A DNA stretch of 64,000 nucleotides from Forficula auricularia (taxonomy: Eukaryota > Arthropoda > Insecta > Dermaptera > Forficulidae): NCBI GenBank assembly GCA_024734495.1, contig JALMQS010000828.1:2777101-2841100 (forward strand), given 5' to 3'. The translations under genes were made by a program, and so were the position numbers. Below are positions 43,062 through 52,463 of this stretch, piece by piece (positions within the stretch are counted from its first letter, which is position 1; each line of letters starts with the position of its first letter). Below the pieces are notes generated by a model. That model was given only the letters and a program-made list of their open reading frames with translations, ran no database searches and was not told the DNA's origin.

Positions 43062-43800
43062 TTTACTTTACTATACAGGGTATGGTCAAGTATTGTAATC
43101 GTGTATGAAAAAAGTTATTTTTTTGCACCTTTTTTTCAAAATACCTAAAAAACTGCTGAAACAATTTTGTTAAAAAAAATTGGGCGAAACCATGGCATTT
43201 CAGTCTACATTAAGCTCTAATAAGTGAAGATCGAAAAAATTATATTTTTCGAGATAAATACTGTTTTGTCAAAATATTAGTTAGTTAGTCTGTTATTCTG
43301 TTACTCTGTGCGTTACCAAATTTTGTGGACGAGCTAACTCAAAAACTAGTGTGAATATCAAAACCAAATTTCACGCGTAGTTTTGGTGCATTGAGATTAA
43401 GAGCTGATTAGATTTTGGTGAATATCGACACAAAATTAAGGGGGGTACGGTTAAAATTTAAAATTATAATATTTTCAAACTAAAAACAAAAAACAAAAAA
43501 CAAAACAAGAAAAATGAAATATAATATAAAATGAACCTATATTAACGAAAATATTTTTTTTTCTGGCGCCAAAATTGGGGGGGGGGTCAAAAAATAAAAA
43601 TCTAGCCCATTTAAGCAAACTCAATCACAGTTTCTATACATAATCACTGGGCCCATAGAACACTAAAAATGCTAAAACATACCCCTCCACATGGGGGGCG
43701 GGCGGTCAAAGATTAAAATCTAAGCCCTTGTACCAAACTCAACTAGAAGTGTATGGTAAAGTCAAGTGGATGACTACATCAGAACATGTCAATTTATTTT
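43062..43800 (+). mobile_element. P-family element, copy 2
   Basis: TTTACTTTACTATACAGGG start, then CATGGCATTTCAGTCTACA, TTAGTTAGTCTGTTATTC, GAGCTAACTCAAAAACTAGTG and G runs (43570-43580; 43694-43702), and near the end GTGTATGGTAAAGTCAAGTG (43750-43769). The middle has an extra AAAAACAAAAAACAAAAAACA stretch absent from other copies. Confidence 0.75.
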
Positions 43801-43823
43801 ATAAAAGATTTGTATTTATTTAT

Positions 43824-43927
43824 TTATTTATTTATAGCCTTTTTTGGTTTCTTACATAAAATATAAAATATATACATAGTTAGTTAGTTATTGTACCAGG
43901 CCCCTTAGGGCATAGGCCTCTCCCAAC
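43824..43927 (-). mobile_element. Short 5'-truncated LINE tail with 21-bp duplication
   Basis: Minus strand: GGGAGAGGCCTATGCCCTAA then GGGGCCTGGTACAATAAC and an (AAAT)n tail. The 21 flanking bases at 43803-43823 recur at 43928-43948 (AAAAGATTTG, then ATTTAT units). GGAGAGGCCTATG-type 3' ends followed by AAAT repeats are typical of insect LINE 3' UTRs. Confidence 0.75.
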
Positions 43928-43948
43928 AAAAGATTTGTATTTATTTAT

Positions 43949-44814
43949 GTATAAAAAACATAAAATAACATATTTTCAATATATTGTAGGTATCTACAAT
44001 ATATTTGGTTAATTGGAAAATGATTGTAAAATAAAAATGTATAATTGATTATCAGATTAAAATAGATTTCGATCAATGAATGTCCCTGAATGAATGAAAT
44101 ATCTATTGTACTAAATTATGTATCTATGTGAATTGACAAATTTCCAAATCTTAAATAAAAAATTCTATATATCTATGTTGTATTTTAAAAGGGGTTTTTT
44201 AGTCACATAAAATAAATAAATAAATACAATTATTATTTATTTGATTAATTTACCAGACAGTTTCGGCCACTCCTGGTTGACCAATGACAATTGACCAATT
44301 CAGTAGTACTGAAAATTGAAACATTTTTATAAAATTTTTAATCAATTACAAAAAATAAAAACCATTCAAGTTCACATTTATACATATACAATTTCTTTCA
44401 AGATTTGGAATTTGTCATTTTGCATACATCATCCATCCTTAATTTAGGACCAGAGATACTAGTATTTCAATCATTTATAAACACTCGTCATTGATTAGAA
44501 TCTCTTTTGATCTGGTGATCAATTATATTTTTTATTTTACGTTTTACAATAATAAAAATAAAAACCATTCTCAATTAACTAAATCTCTCTTTACATACTG
44601 ACCGATTCCAAAAACACATTAAGGAAGACTAATTCACTTTCATACTAATACATATACATATCGTCGATGATCTTACAAAACATCGTAAGTCCTAAATTCA
44701 TTGTTTGCCAGAAAACAAGAAAAAACATTTTAAATAACAATACATACAAATACAATGCAATATTTATTATTTGTCCGTAGCGCGAATTTAAATTGGAATA
44801 GAATAATATAATTA
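43949..44814. other. AT-rich, one decayed HHR-like region
   Basis: At about 44258-44300 the minus strand has GGTCAACCAGGAGTGGCCGAAAC, like the motif at 46671-46716, but CTGAAGA is lost. No gene. Confidence 0.4.
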
Positions 44815-45390
44815 GGCCAGGTGGTCCGAATTGCTGTTATTGGCACACGGGTTCGATTCCCGAGAGGGTGAAAAACAACCCCTCTGACATATAATTAAAA
44901 ATATTCCATTCCATCGAATTTAATATATAGATGACACCAACTTATGATTTCTTGTAAATTTGAATCTATTACCATCGGCAAATTAATATCTTTCATATTA
45001 AATTAGGAAAAGTCATTCCATTGCCCTTCGAATTTTAAATCTCTTCAAAATTCGAAACACTCAACGACCTTTATTTAAATTATATAGCATGGCTATATGT
45101 TTAAATTTAGAATCACTATATCGCGAAATTTTACAAATTAAGATAACATTCTTTGAGTAAAATATTTTACCCATGTACATATGTCAGAGAGGTTCGCATC
45201 CTGCAGGTGAGCCAGGTGGCCCGGATTTCTGTTACTGGCACCCGGGTTCGATTCCCGAGGGGGTGAAAAACAACCCCTCTGACATATAATTTAAAATTTT
45301 CCATTCCATCGAATTTAATAGATGACACCAACTTATGATTTCTTGTAAATTTGAATCTATTACCATCGGCAAATTAATATCTTTCAATAT
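44815..45390 (+). repeat. tRNA-like tandem repeat, dimer with 395-bp period
   Basis: Two head-to-tail units each carry CCAGGTGG (head) and GGGTTCGATTCCCGAG (B box at 44851 and 45246), then AAAACAACCCCTCTGACATA and CCATTCCATCGAATTTAATA. The 395-base spacing and the intervening spacer (shared with 12030-12500 and 53605-54110) show a tandem array edge rather than two independent SINE insertions. The tRNA-like part is only about 45 bases and lacks a foldable anticodon arm, so it is not a tRNA gene. Confidence 0.75.
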
Positions 45391-45628
45391 AATTGGGATT
45401 CAATAGACAGACGCGCCGTGAAAAGTTGGTCAGTATAAACGTATAATAGGTATTTGACAAAAAATCGGACTTCCGAGGTTTTCTAAGATGAGCGACGATA
45501 TATATGTTGCACTAAAAACTGGTTTTTAGTAAGAACGGGTCCATTCTAGTTAAAACGGGTTTCACTGAATACTTTTGAGCCAACTAGAAGCTACTGATGC
45601 TGGCTGAGTTTGATCCAAAGGTCTAGAA

Positions 45629-45990
45629 CAGCCATGTCCAACCGGCGGTCCGCCCCATAGAGGCCCGTGCCTGGCAAAAAAATTTGTAAAAAAAATAAAT
45701 AAATTTAAAATTGAAAATAAAGTTCTATATATGTGTGTGTGGGGGGGGGGGGGCGTCTCTGACCCCCCGCTTGGACAATTCGATCGCGACACACTTCCGA
45801 GATAAAAAGTAGATCTTATATAAATCGGGCACCTTATATACATTCACCCCCCCCCCCCATAAAAAAATTCCTGGATCCGCCCTTGAGTGTGCGCTAGAAT
45901 TGAAATTTTTTTGTTCAGGTGAGTGGCGGCCCAGTACCTTGTATAATCCTAAATTTTGGCCCGAATAGTAATTTGGGTTGGACATCGCTG
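45629..45990. mobile_element. hAT-type element with 8-bp duplication
   Basis: Ends CAGCCATGTCCAACCGGCGG and AATTTGGGTTGGACATCGCTG; perfect duplication GTCTAGAA at 45621-45628 and 45991-45998. Inside, 45735-45885 looks like a further nested MITE: it has G and C runs at each side (45738-45751; 45847-45860) and a TCCTGGATCCGCCCTTG end. No transposase. Confidence 0.85.
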
Positions 45991-46215
45991 GTCTAGAATC
46001 TTCATTTTTGACCTTCCGCCCCATTTTCGGTGTTTATTTTTAAAAGTTTTTTAAACGAAAATATCAAAAATTACATCCTCTACAATTTTGCTTCTAATGA
46101 GGATGTAATTTTTGATATTTTGTTCGTTTAAAAAACTTTTAAAAATAAACACCCAAAATGAGGCGGAAGGTCAAAAATGAAGTTTCTAGATCTTGGACCA
46201 AACTCAAACAACATC

Positions 46216-46445
46216 CATCCACAAAGAGAAACAAATAGGTTGTCTCTGCTTGATGCAAATAAACATACACTCATATAATATCGAAATTATATATCTGTAT
46301 ATATATTATTTATTTATCTGTATACAGATATATAATTTCGATATATATGTGTGTATGTTTATTTGCATCAAGCAGAGGACAACCTCTTTGTTTCTCTTTG
46401 TGAATTAACAACTCTGCTACTCTCGGCAAAACAAAAACTTTTCAA
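46216..46445. mobile_element. A-family element, compact palindrome without ribozyme motif
   Basis: AAAGAGAAACAAATAGGTTG ... GCTTGATGCAAATAAACATA at the left and the complement at the right (GTTTATTTGCATCAAGCAG, CCTCTTTGTTTCTCTTTG), centre ATATATTATTTATTTATCTG. The right flank adds AACTCTGCTACTCTCGGC and AAAACAAAAACTTTTCAA, then the host palindrome resumes, so this copy defines the family's outer ends. It lacks the HHR-like segment, showing that the ends can move or fold without it. Confidence 0.75.
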
Positions 46446-46670
46446 CCAACATCAGTAAATTCTAGTTACCACAGGGGTATTCAGTGAGACGCGTTTTAAC
46501 TACTAAGAACCCGTTCTTACTAAAACCGGTTTTTACTGCAACATATACACCTTTAACTCATTTTACTTAACATCCATACCTGTCCAAGCACACAATCAAA
46601 CAAAAATCACACAGCAATGTTTTATTTTGTATTAGGTATATATCTCAACAAAAAAGTTTCATTTTTAGTA

Positions 46671-46716
46671 CTCTACTGAAGATGGGCAACCAGTAGTGAC
46701 CGAAACCGTTTAGTGA
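46671..46716 (+). ncRNA. Hammerhead-like motif (solo)
   Basis: CTGAAGA (46676-46682), spacer T, GG (46684-46685) pairing with CC (46700-46701) and a few further pairs around CCAGTAG, GAAAC (46702-46706), C, GT, T, then TAG.G pairing with C.CTA before the core (four of five positions). Related to the decayed copy at about 44258-44300. Confidence 0.5.
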
Positions 46717-46859
46717 ATTGATTAAATAATAAATAATAATTAATAATATAAATTCTTGAATTTATTTCTTGAGAGGGACAAATAAAACCTATAAAGTTGA
46801 TAAGTATATAAATATACATTCCTACAATATATAAATAAATATAAATAGTTGTATCAAAG

Positions 46860-47215
46860 TACTCCGAGTCGAATGTTTATGTATGTCTCTGTAAGTGTGT
46901 ATGGGGAGTGGTGTTTAGGGGCGTCGTGCTATTGATTGCAACGGCGGATCCTCCCCTGTGCAGCCACAGCATCTCCCCACGCTCCACGTTTTCCAGATCA
47001 ATAGCGCACAGAGAGTGAGTCGCACACACACACTCTCTCGCATTTACACACACACACACACACACACACTTGCACGCTCCGCCCCGTGTGGACCCGAGCG
47101 AGGAGCCCCGAGTTCGATCACCTACCTGTACTACCTATACTACCTGTGCTACCTACAACCTACCTGCCTTCATCTTGCAACCCTTCCCTCCCCTATTCAC
47201 ACAAATAAACCTATT
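46860..47215. other. GC-richer island with CA repeat and CTACCT repeats
   Basis: Complex sequence (CCACAGCATCTCCCCACG) is followed by a CA microsatellite (about 47046-47068), GAGCGAGGAGCCCCGAG, and a short tandem of CTACCTGTA-like units (about 47121-47165). Frames of 62-101 residues on both strands consist largely of repeat codons. It could be a promoter or regulatory region of an unseen gene, or simple-sequence expansion. Confidence 0.35.
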
Positions 47216-47770
47216 TATTATTTAGACACCCTAAAAATAGCTTCCAATTACGCAGATTATTAATATTTCTCTATTAAAGAAAACTCAAGGTGAATTTTCA
47301 ACCTGATCCTATCCATAGGGTATGAAGGAGGGTGGAATTTTAGGGGCAGATTTTTAAAATCAAAAATTATTAATAATTTTAATTAAGCGAGCTAAGGCCA
47401 TCTTCTAAGTTTTTTTTTAATTGAAAAGATTTTCAGAGTAGCAAAGTTGTTGATTCATAAAGAGAAATCAATAAGTTTGTCCCCTGCTTCATGCAAGTAA
47501 ATACTCGATATAATTATGTATAATTGTATATATATTTATTTATTTTATTTCAACGGCTAATGCCTAATATACAGTAATATAGTACAATATTTATCAAACA
47601 TAATACATTATAACAATATTAATAATAAAAAGCAAAATAATACATTATTATAACTTATAAAATAAGACAGTAACAATAATAAAAACAAAATAATACTTAC
47701 ATTAAAATTATGAGCATAAAATAAATTTTTTTTTATAAAAATGACAAATATGCAGAGAAGTTAACTATTT

Positions 47771-47811
47771 GAGCCCTGAAAAAGCCAATAAAGTTGACGA
47801 AACGTTGGCAA
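47771..47811 (+). ncRNA. Hammerhead-like motif, one core change
   Basis: CTGAAAA (47776-47782; G8 changed to A), spacer A, GCCAA (47784-47788) with TTGAC (47794-47798; one mismatch), GAAAC (47799-47803), GT, T, then GGC (47807-47809) pairing with GCC (47773-47775). Confidence 0.45.
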
Positions 47812-47917
47812 TAAAATATAAATTATCTGCATAAAAAATACAATCCCCACTTCCCTGTAACAACTTTAATAATTTAATCAATAGACATAACTAATCAAAA
47901 TAAATACAATACAATGT

Positions 47918-48157
47918 TCACTCATAGATTAGTGTTAGCTTTTTGAGCAAAATTGCAGCTCTGTTAATACTTAATGAGAAATCCAGAGGGTTTTCCAATC
48001 GTTGTGACAAATTATTGTAACATTGACTTAGTCTAAATACAGGATTTGCTTCAGAGTGCCGACTGCAAGGTATCTCTGGATAAAATGGTAATCTGTTTCT
48101 TAATATATAATTTGAACTGTGTATAGGAAATCGATTTTGAAGTTCTGAACATTTCAC
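47918..48157 (-). pseudogene. LINE reverse transcriptase C-terminal remnant
   Basis: A frame of 79 residues with NRLPFYPEIPCSRHSEANP, FRLSQCYNNL and SINRAAILLKKL, the pattern seen at the extreme C-termini of CR1/Jockey/RTE-X-type LINE proteins: a short basic-aromatic patch, then R-x-x-x-C-Y-N-x-L, then a leucine-rich tail. It is followed by a LINE-like 3' UTR and AAATA tail, which supports the call. No polymerase motif is present. Moderate confidence; a protein search would decide. Confidence 0.5.
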
Positions 48158-48318
48158 CTGGTTGGACTTATAAAAATAAAACGTCTATATAATTTATTTG
48201 TTAAAGACTTTTAGTTTCGAAGGTGTCAGACTTTTACTCTATATTGCACCAACATGAAAAACATCCAGTCAGGTATATAAACCCATTAGGAATAATAGAT
48301 AAAATATTTATAATTAAA

Positions 48319-48361
48319 AAGACTGATGATCAAGGTCAAGGCTTCGAAACTATAGTCTCTA
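48319..48361 (+). ncRNA. Hammerhead-like motif, A family, canonical core
   Basis: AGA (48320-48322), CTGATGA (48323-48329), spacer T, CAAGG...GCTTC (three pairs kept), GAAAC (48346-48350), TATA, GTC (48355-48357), TCT (48358-48360) pairing with AGA. Core and cleavage triplet are textbook; stem II has lost outer pairs. Confidence 0.55.
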
Positions 48362-48447
48362 ACAAATAAATTATATATTCGGTCTATACATTAATATGTT
48401 TATTTGCATCAAACAGAGGACAACTTCATTGCTTTCTCTTTATTATT

Positions 48448-48760
48448 CTTTTTTTGTTCAGTGAAAATTTATTTTTGTATCCTTTAAAAAAGGTATATAT
48501 AAGTATATTTGTTTATATTTATATAAAATTCTCCAATAATTTCCATATTGAGATTTTCGGGATGGAAGAAGGGGAATTTTATTTATTTATTTATTTACGA
48601 TTAAATAATGCTCTGTTATGAAATAACTTGAGGATGATGGGTAGAGAAAAACCCGAAACATGTATTAAAAACATAAAAGAAATAAAGGGGTAAAAGGGGA
48701 GGATTTTGTTTTTATTTTTCTTAAAATGATTGAATTTTGAGAATATATATTAAATAAATA
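48448..48760. other. AT-rich stretch, nothing recognised
   Basis: No gene or bounded element. AAAACCCGAAACATGTATTAA (about 48648) distantly recalls a motif half. Confidence 0.4.
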
Positions 48761-48762
48761 TA

Positions 48763-49253
48763 CACTACGGTGCAAAAAAATCGAGCCACCAATAAAAACT
48801 TTATTAAATAAGAAATTTATTTTTAAAATTGCTACAGATAACCATATAATTTGTTCTAATTAACTCTTAACTAATTTTTGAATTTCATAGTAAAAATAAG
48901 TAAAATTAAATTAAAAGATACAATTACAAATTATCTTACTTTCTCAATATCACTTTACATTTAAATAAAGTTTTAATAAAAGATAAAATTCCATTTGAAA
49001 TATCAAAAAAATGAATCATTTTGAATTAAGCATCATTGATAGAAAGATAAAATATACAAAATGGCTATTTCTGAAGTTCAAGAAGTTCAAATTGTGTGCC
49101 TAATTAATCAAGGGCTAAGTCAACAACAAGTGGTAAGTACACTTTCACTAAGCCGTTTTTCAGTAAATGTATGGTTACTTGTAACAAAATTAAAAATGAT
49201 TTACTATTTAATAAAGTTCTTATTGGTGGCTCGATTTTTTTTGCACCGTAGTG
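48763..49253 (+). mobile_element. Tc1/mariner-like deletion derivative
   Basis: Inverted ends of about 46 bp starting CACTACGGTGCAAAAAAATC and ending with the complement (GATTTTTTTTGCACCGTAGTG), flanked by TA at 48761-48762 and 49254-49255. The interior keeps the start of a transposase frame (49061) and then jumps to the right end. This is how a non-autonomous Tc1-type element forms by internal deletion. The ends are nearly identical, so it is fairly young. Confidence 0.9.
49061..49174 (+). pseudogene. Tc1-type transposase N-terminal HTH remnant
   Basis: About 37 residues beginning MAISEVQEVQIVCLINQGLS and including SLSRFSVNVW: an acidic helix, then the helix-turn-helix pattern (INQGLSQQQVVSTLSLSRFSV) of Tc1/mariner DNA-binding domains that recognise the element's own ends. 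After Trp38 the frame runs into non-coding DNA. The second HTH and the DD(E/D) catalytic domain are missing. Confidence 0.75.
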
Positions 49254-49255
49254 TA

Positions 49256-50235
49256 TATAGACTAAAAGGAATTTTCTACCATGAGTTTTTATACATTTAA
49301 CCCCCCCCTCTAGCTATGCAGAAGACTGTAATATTCCATAATTCTGGAAAATACAAAATCGATTACTTGATATTCTTAAAGGGCTTCACCCACCGCGCAA
49401 GGGAGTATTTATCTCATTTAAAAATATTTTTTAAATCAAATAGTTATAGTTATTTCTCCCATCTAAACATGATAAACAAATTGAAAACTCTTACAATACT
49501 CCTTTTGATTACACCTAAATTATGAGATGGCCTTAAAACTTCAGTAAAATTAATGAAAAACTGATGTTTTCTGCATTTATGAACCAGAAGTTTTAAAGCT
49601 TTAAATCCCCAAATATAAACAGTTCTTCGCATTAAAATATACAAATATTTTGGTTCAAGAAGGGACTTTCTACGAGTCGTCTTCTTCTTGGGTTATCATG
49701 GGCACGAAATCTAGACAGACAGGCTCACAGAATACAGAAAAAAAAACATGATTGAAAATTATTTTTCTCCCCGTTTCATGTCTAAGAATAAATAACCTGC
49801 AAATATTAATTTTATTTTTTTATTTTTTGGGGTGAGTGTAATAATAAGGCTGTTAATACCTAGGAGAAGACACAAAAGCGAGTCTTTTGAATAATTCATA
49901 AATTTGAATAATAATTGATTCCACCATACCTCCAGATCAAAAACGACCATATGGCACTAGACAAATGCAGAAAATTCTTAAAAAAAAAGATAGTAATGTA
50001 TTTTCAAATTGGTTCGTTAGTGAAATGTTTCCTCATCTTTTTAGGGATCCGTAAAACCGTATAAAAGTAAAAAAGTGTTGCTACAATGTCAGACAGTCCT
50101 TCTATTAGAGTATTTTAGCTCTTAAACCAGATAAAAGACTTAGACTTGAAATAAACAAGTTATTTTCTCCGAATTCAAAAATCGTATTGAAATTTTAACT
50201 GTGCGATTATTTGGAAAGGGTCGAATTTTTTGGGT
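49256..50235. other. AT-rich stretch, nothing recognised
   Basis: Frames of 60-70 residues on both strands without motifs. Words like CTAGACAGACAGGCTCACAG (about 49711) typical of non-coding repeat DNA. No gene. Confidence 0.4.
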
Positions 50236-50425
50236 CTGAAATTAACTAAAACACTGTACTTATGTCATATTATGTTGTTCTGTCAGTACATATTTAGCTT
50301 ATTGTTGTATCTCCTGTTGTACTTATATTATTGCTCAGTATATTGTATCAAATGACTTATATCTGCTCTATGAGGTATCTACCTCAGAGCATCTTTTAAT
50401 AAACAAATAAATAAATAAATAAAAG
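50236..50425 (+). mobile_element. LINE 3' end with AAAT tail
   Basis: ATGAGGTATCTACCTCAGAGC forms a small hairpin, followed by ATCTTTTAATAAACAAATAA and (AAAT)n (about 50400-50422), the usual end of a CR1/Jockey-type LINE. No coding part; the 5' limit is unclear. Confidence 0.6.
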
Positions 50426-50690
50426 CATTTTTTAAATAATGTTCTATCAGGTAAATGATCTTTTAGTCTTCATTTTTTAAAAATTTATTTCCCTTTAAAA
50501 TGACGATGTGAGAGAACCCCAAACTGACCTAATTTTTGTACCAGTTCGATTTCAATCAAATACTTGAATTAAAATTTTAAAATAATTCCATAAATTAGTT
50601 CATTCTATCCCTATGAACGTCAAACAAAAACCTATTTGATATCTCAAGTATTTTAGAAGATATCATTTTTCTGCCTGCGCGGGCCGATTA
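50426..50690. other. No feature recognised
   Basis: AT-rich, no gene. Confidence 0.4.
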
Positions 50691-51330
50691 CACTGTTCAA
50701 CAAAAAATTTTACCCTTAAACCTAACAATGGATTCCAGTAGAGTTTCTACCCTGATTATTATGCAATTTCTCGATTTTTTACAACACTTCAGAGTTTTGA
50801 GATATTATCGGTCAAAATGACGAAAAAGGCCATTTTGAACTATTTTCGAGTCCCATTAGATATTAAACAGCAATATTTGAAATCAAAATATATTGTTGAC
50901 GTAATAGAAAACAGCTTCCTCTTTGATTTTCAAATTACCACTTGTTTGTAGCTCAATTAGAACTCGAGTTATAAATAAAAAACTAAGACTAGGTGATTAT
51001 AAAGGATAAAAAACATAGATAAAAACACATGGTATTAGTTTTTCTGTTATAACTTGAGCTATAATTGAACTAAAAACAAGTGGTAATTTGAAAATCAAAG
51101 AGGAAGCTTTTTTCTATCACGTCAACAAAATATTTTGATTTCAAATATTGCTATTTAATATTTAATGGGTCTCTAAAATAGGTCAAAATGGCCTTTTTCG
51201 TCATTTTGACCGATAACATCTCAAAACTCTGACCTGTTGTAAAAAATTGGGAAATTGCATGAAAATCAGCATGTAAAACTCTACTGGAATCCATTGTTAG
51301 GTTTAAGGGGAAATTTTTTGTCGAACAGTG
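50691..51330. mobile_element. TA-flanked foldback element, copy 2
   Basis: CACTGTTCAACAAAAAATTT at the left and AAATTTTTTGTCGAACAGTG at the right, flanked by TTA on each side (50688-50690; 51331-51333). The arms match each other and the copy at 38120-38773 (AACAGCTTCCTCTTTGATTT; AATGGCCTTTTTCGTC). Both copies are stem-only, with no open frame of interest. Confidence 0.85.
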
Positions 51331-51333
51331 TTA

Positions 51334-51999
51334 TAGGTCATTCAGCTAGTAATATAGGTACCAAATACATTAGGTATTTTTTTATTAATTTTTTTATTCC
51401 CCTCTTCTGTACTTTTAAATTTCTATCTCTTTGTAGAGAAACGGTCGCTGGATGTCTTCTCTTTATTATTATCAGCCTTCTCATTTGCATGTCCAAAGAA
51501 ATAATTCGCCTGTCTTTGCCACTCCCTTTTCTTAATTCCAGCAACATGTGCAAATACTTATTCTTTTTTTGAGAATATATAAATTTCTTAAAGAAATTTA
51601 ATCTTTGATAATAAAATCGTATTCTCTCTTGAGCAGGAGAAGGTTATCATGTTTGAAATTTAATAACGATAAAGGAAAATATGATATTCTTAAAGAAAAA
51701 TAGATTAAAAAAAATGCATTATTATTATGTTATGGTGATGATATTATATTAAATTTGAAAATAACAAAATAAAAATTTAATTTAATAAATACATTGGAAT
51801 GAGATACGGTGTCTTAAAAGGAATATAAAAGAATTAGGGATACCTAATATAAGGGCAATTCATTTTTATATCTGATGATTTATTTTAAAACGAAGGGCAC
51901 AATTTTATATATAATTATTTTGTCAATGATATTTCTATTTCATCGCTGAACCACGCAGAGTATTGAATTCACTCAAAAATTTTCAATATTTTTTTTCTT
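51334..51999. other. No feature recognised
   Basis: A 105-residue frame (51255-51572, plus) overlaps the foldback end and has hydrophobic, low-complexity content without a motif; I do not support it as a gene. Confidence 0.4.
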
Positions 52000-52165
52000 T
52001 TTGTTTTTAGAAAGATAGAACATTTCTGATTAAAATGACTGATGATGAAGGTCAAACCTTCAAAACTCCAGTCGTCAACAAATAAATGATATATAGGTAT
52101 TAATTATATATAGATATATGTTTATTTGCATTACCCAGAGGCCAACCTCATTAATTTCTCCTATG
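52000..52165 (+). mobile_element. A-family right arm
   Basis: Contains TGATTAAAATGACTGATGATG (motif at 52036-52078), TA-rich run and TTGCATTACCCAGAGG, ACCTCATTAATTTCTC terminus. The left arm is missing. Confidence 0.65.
52036..52078 (+). ncRNA. Hammerhead-like motif, G12 changed
   Basis: CTGATGA (52039-52045), spacer T, GAAGG (52047-52051) pairing perfectly with CCTTC (52057-52061) across TCAAA, then AAAAC instead of GAAAC (52062-52066), CTCCA... GTC (52071-52073). Shows the ancestral stem II of the A family. Confidence 0.45.
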
Positions 52166-52298
52166 TTTATTTCTTAATCATACACAGTACTTTGAAGTTT
52201 CATCTGGTCAAAAACTATAATATAATCACTTTTGTCACAAAATAATAAAAGTATTAGAGTATTACTGAGTATTTATTAAGCGTTTAATAATAATAATA

Positions 52299-52463
52299 AA
52301 TTTGAAAGTTTATATTGGGAAAATAAGGACAATTTTTTATGTGTGACTTTTTTATTTATCCACCAACGTTTCGTCGACTTTGCCGACTTCTTCAGGGCTT
52401 CAAATATTCATGACATGACACATAAAAAACCTGTAATTATTTTCTCAATATAAACTTTCAAAT
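52299..52463 (-). mobile_element. 165-bp miniature element carrying one HHR-like motif
   Basis: Inverted ends of about 48 bp (AATTTGAAAGTTTATATTGGG ... ATGTGTGAC; GACACATAAAAAACC ... CAATATAAACTTTCAAATT) enclose a single minus-strand HHR-like motif (52362-52400). This is the smallest unit here: two arms and one motif, nothing else. Confidence 0.7.
52360..52400 (-). ncRNA. Hammerhead-like motif in miniature element
   Basis: Minus strand: CTGAAGA (52395-52389), spacer A, GTCG (52387-52384) with CGAC (52376-52373) and a 7-base loop, GAAAC (52372-52368), palindrome ACGT (52369-52366), U at 52365, then GGU (52364-52362) pairing with GCC (52398-52396) with one G-U. All core bases canonical except the extra A. 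Confidence 0.6.

Larger units (their letters stand above)
45499..46548. mobile_element. 1-kb palindrome broken by two nested elements
   Basis: Outer ends ATATATGTTGCACTAAAAAC and TTTTTACTGCAACATATA. The arms match through AGTAAGAACGGGT, AACTAGAAGCTACTGATG, GAGTTTGATCC and TCATTTTTGACCTTCCGCC, meeting at about 46088 (GTTTAAAAAACTTTTAAAAA). The left arm is split by a hAT element (45629-45990), the right arm by an A-family element (about 46216-46445). Removing both restores the pairing of the arms. Confidence 0.8.
47525..48175 (-). mobile_element. 5'-truncated LINE (CR1/Jockey-like tail)
   Basis: Minus-strand element: coding remnant 48157-47918, AT-rich 3' UTR, terminal segment ATTAGGCATTAGCCGTTGAA and an (AAATA)n tail at about 47525-47545. 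An HHR-like segment (about 47765-47815) lies in its 3' UTR on the opposite strand and may be yet another insertion. Target duplication is not clear because both flanks are TA-rich. Confidence 0.6.
47445..48447. mobile_element. A-family palindrome split by a LINE
   Basis: Left terminus GTTGTTGATTCATAAAGAG (about 47449-47467) and TA-rich run, then a LINE (about 47525-48175), then the rest of the left arm (TATAATTTATTTGTTAAAGAC from 48187), the internal block and the right arm with an HHR-like motif (48320-48360) and right terminus GTTTATTTGCATCAAACAG. Confidence 0.7.

Noticed and set aside
44818..44870. tRNA gene
   Set aside because: B box is perfect, but there is no cloverleaf around it and the unit repeats at a 395-base spacing.
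46958..47263. 101-residue frame rich in Thr-His and Tyr-Leu repeats
   Set aside because: Translation of a CA microsatellite and CTACCT tandem units.
51255..51572. 105-residue frame with hydrophobic stretches, possible membrane protein
   Set aside because: Starts inside the foldback terminus and shows AT-driven hydrophobic composition; no conserved pattern.
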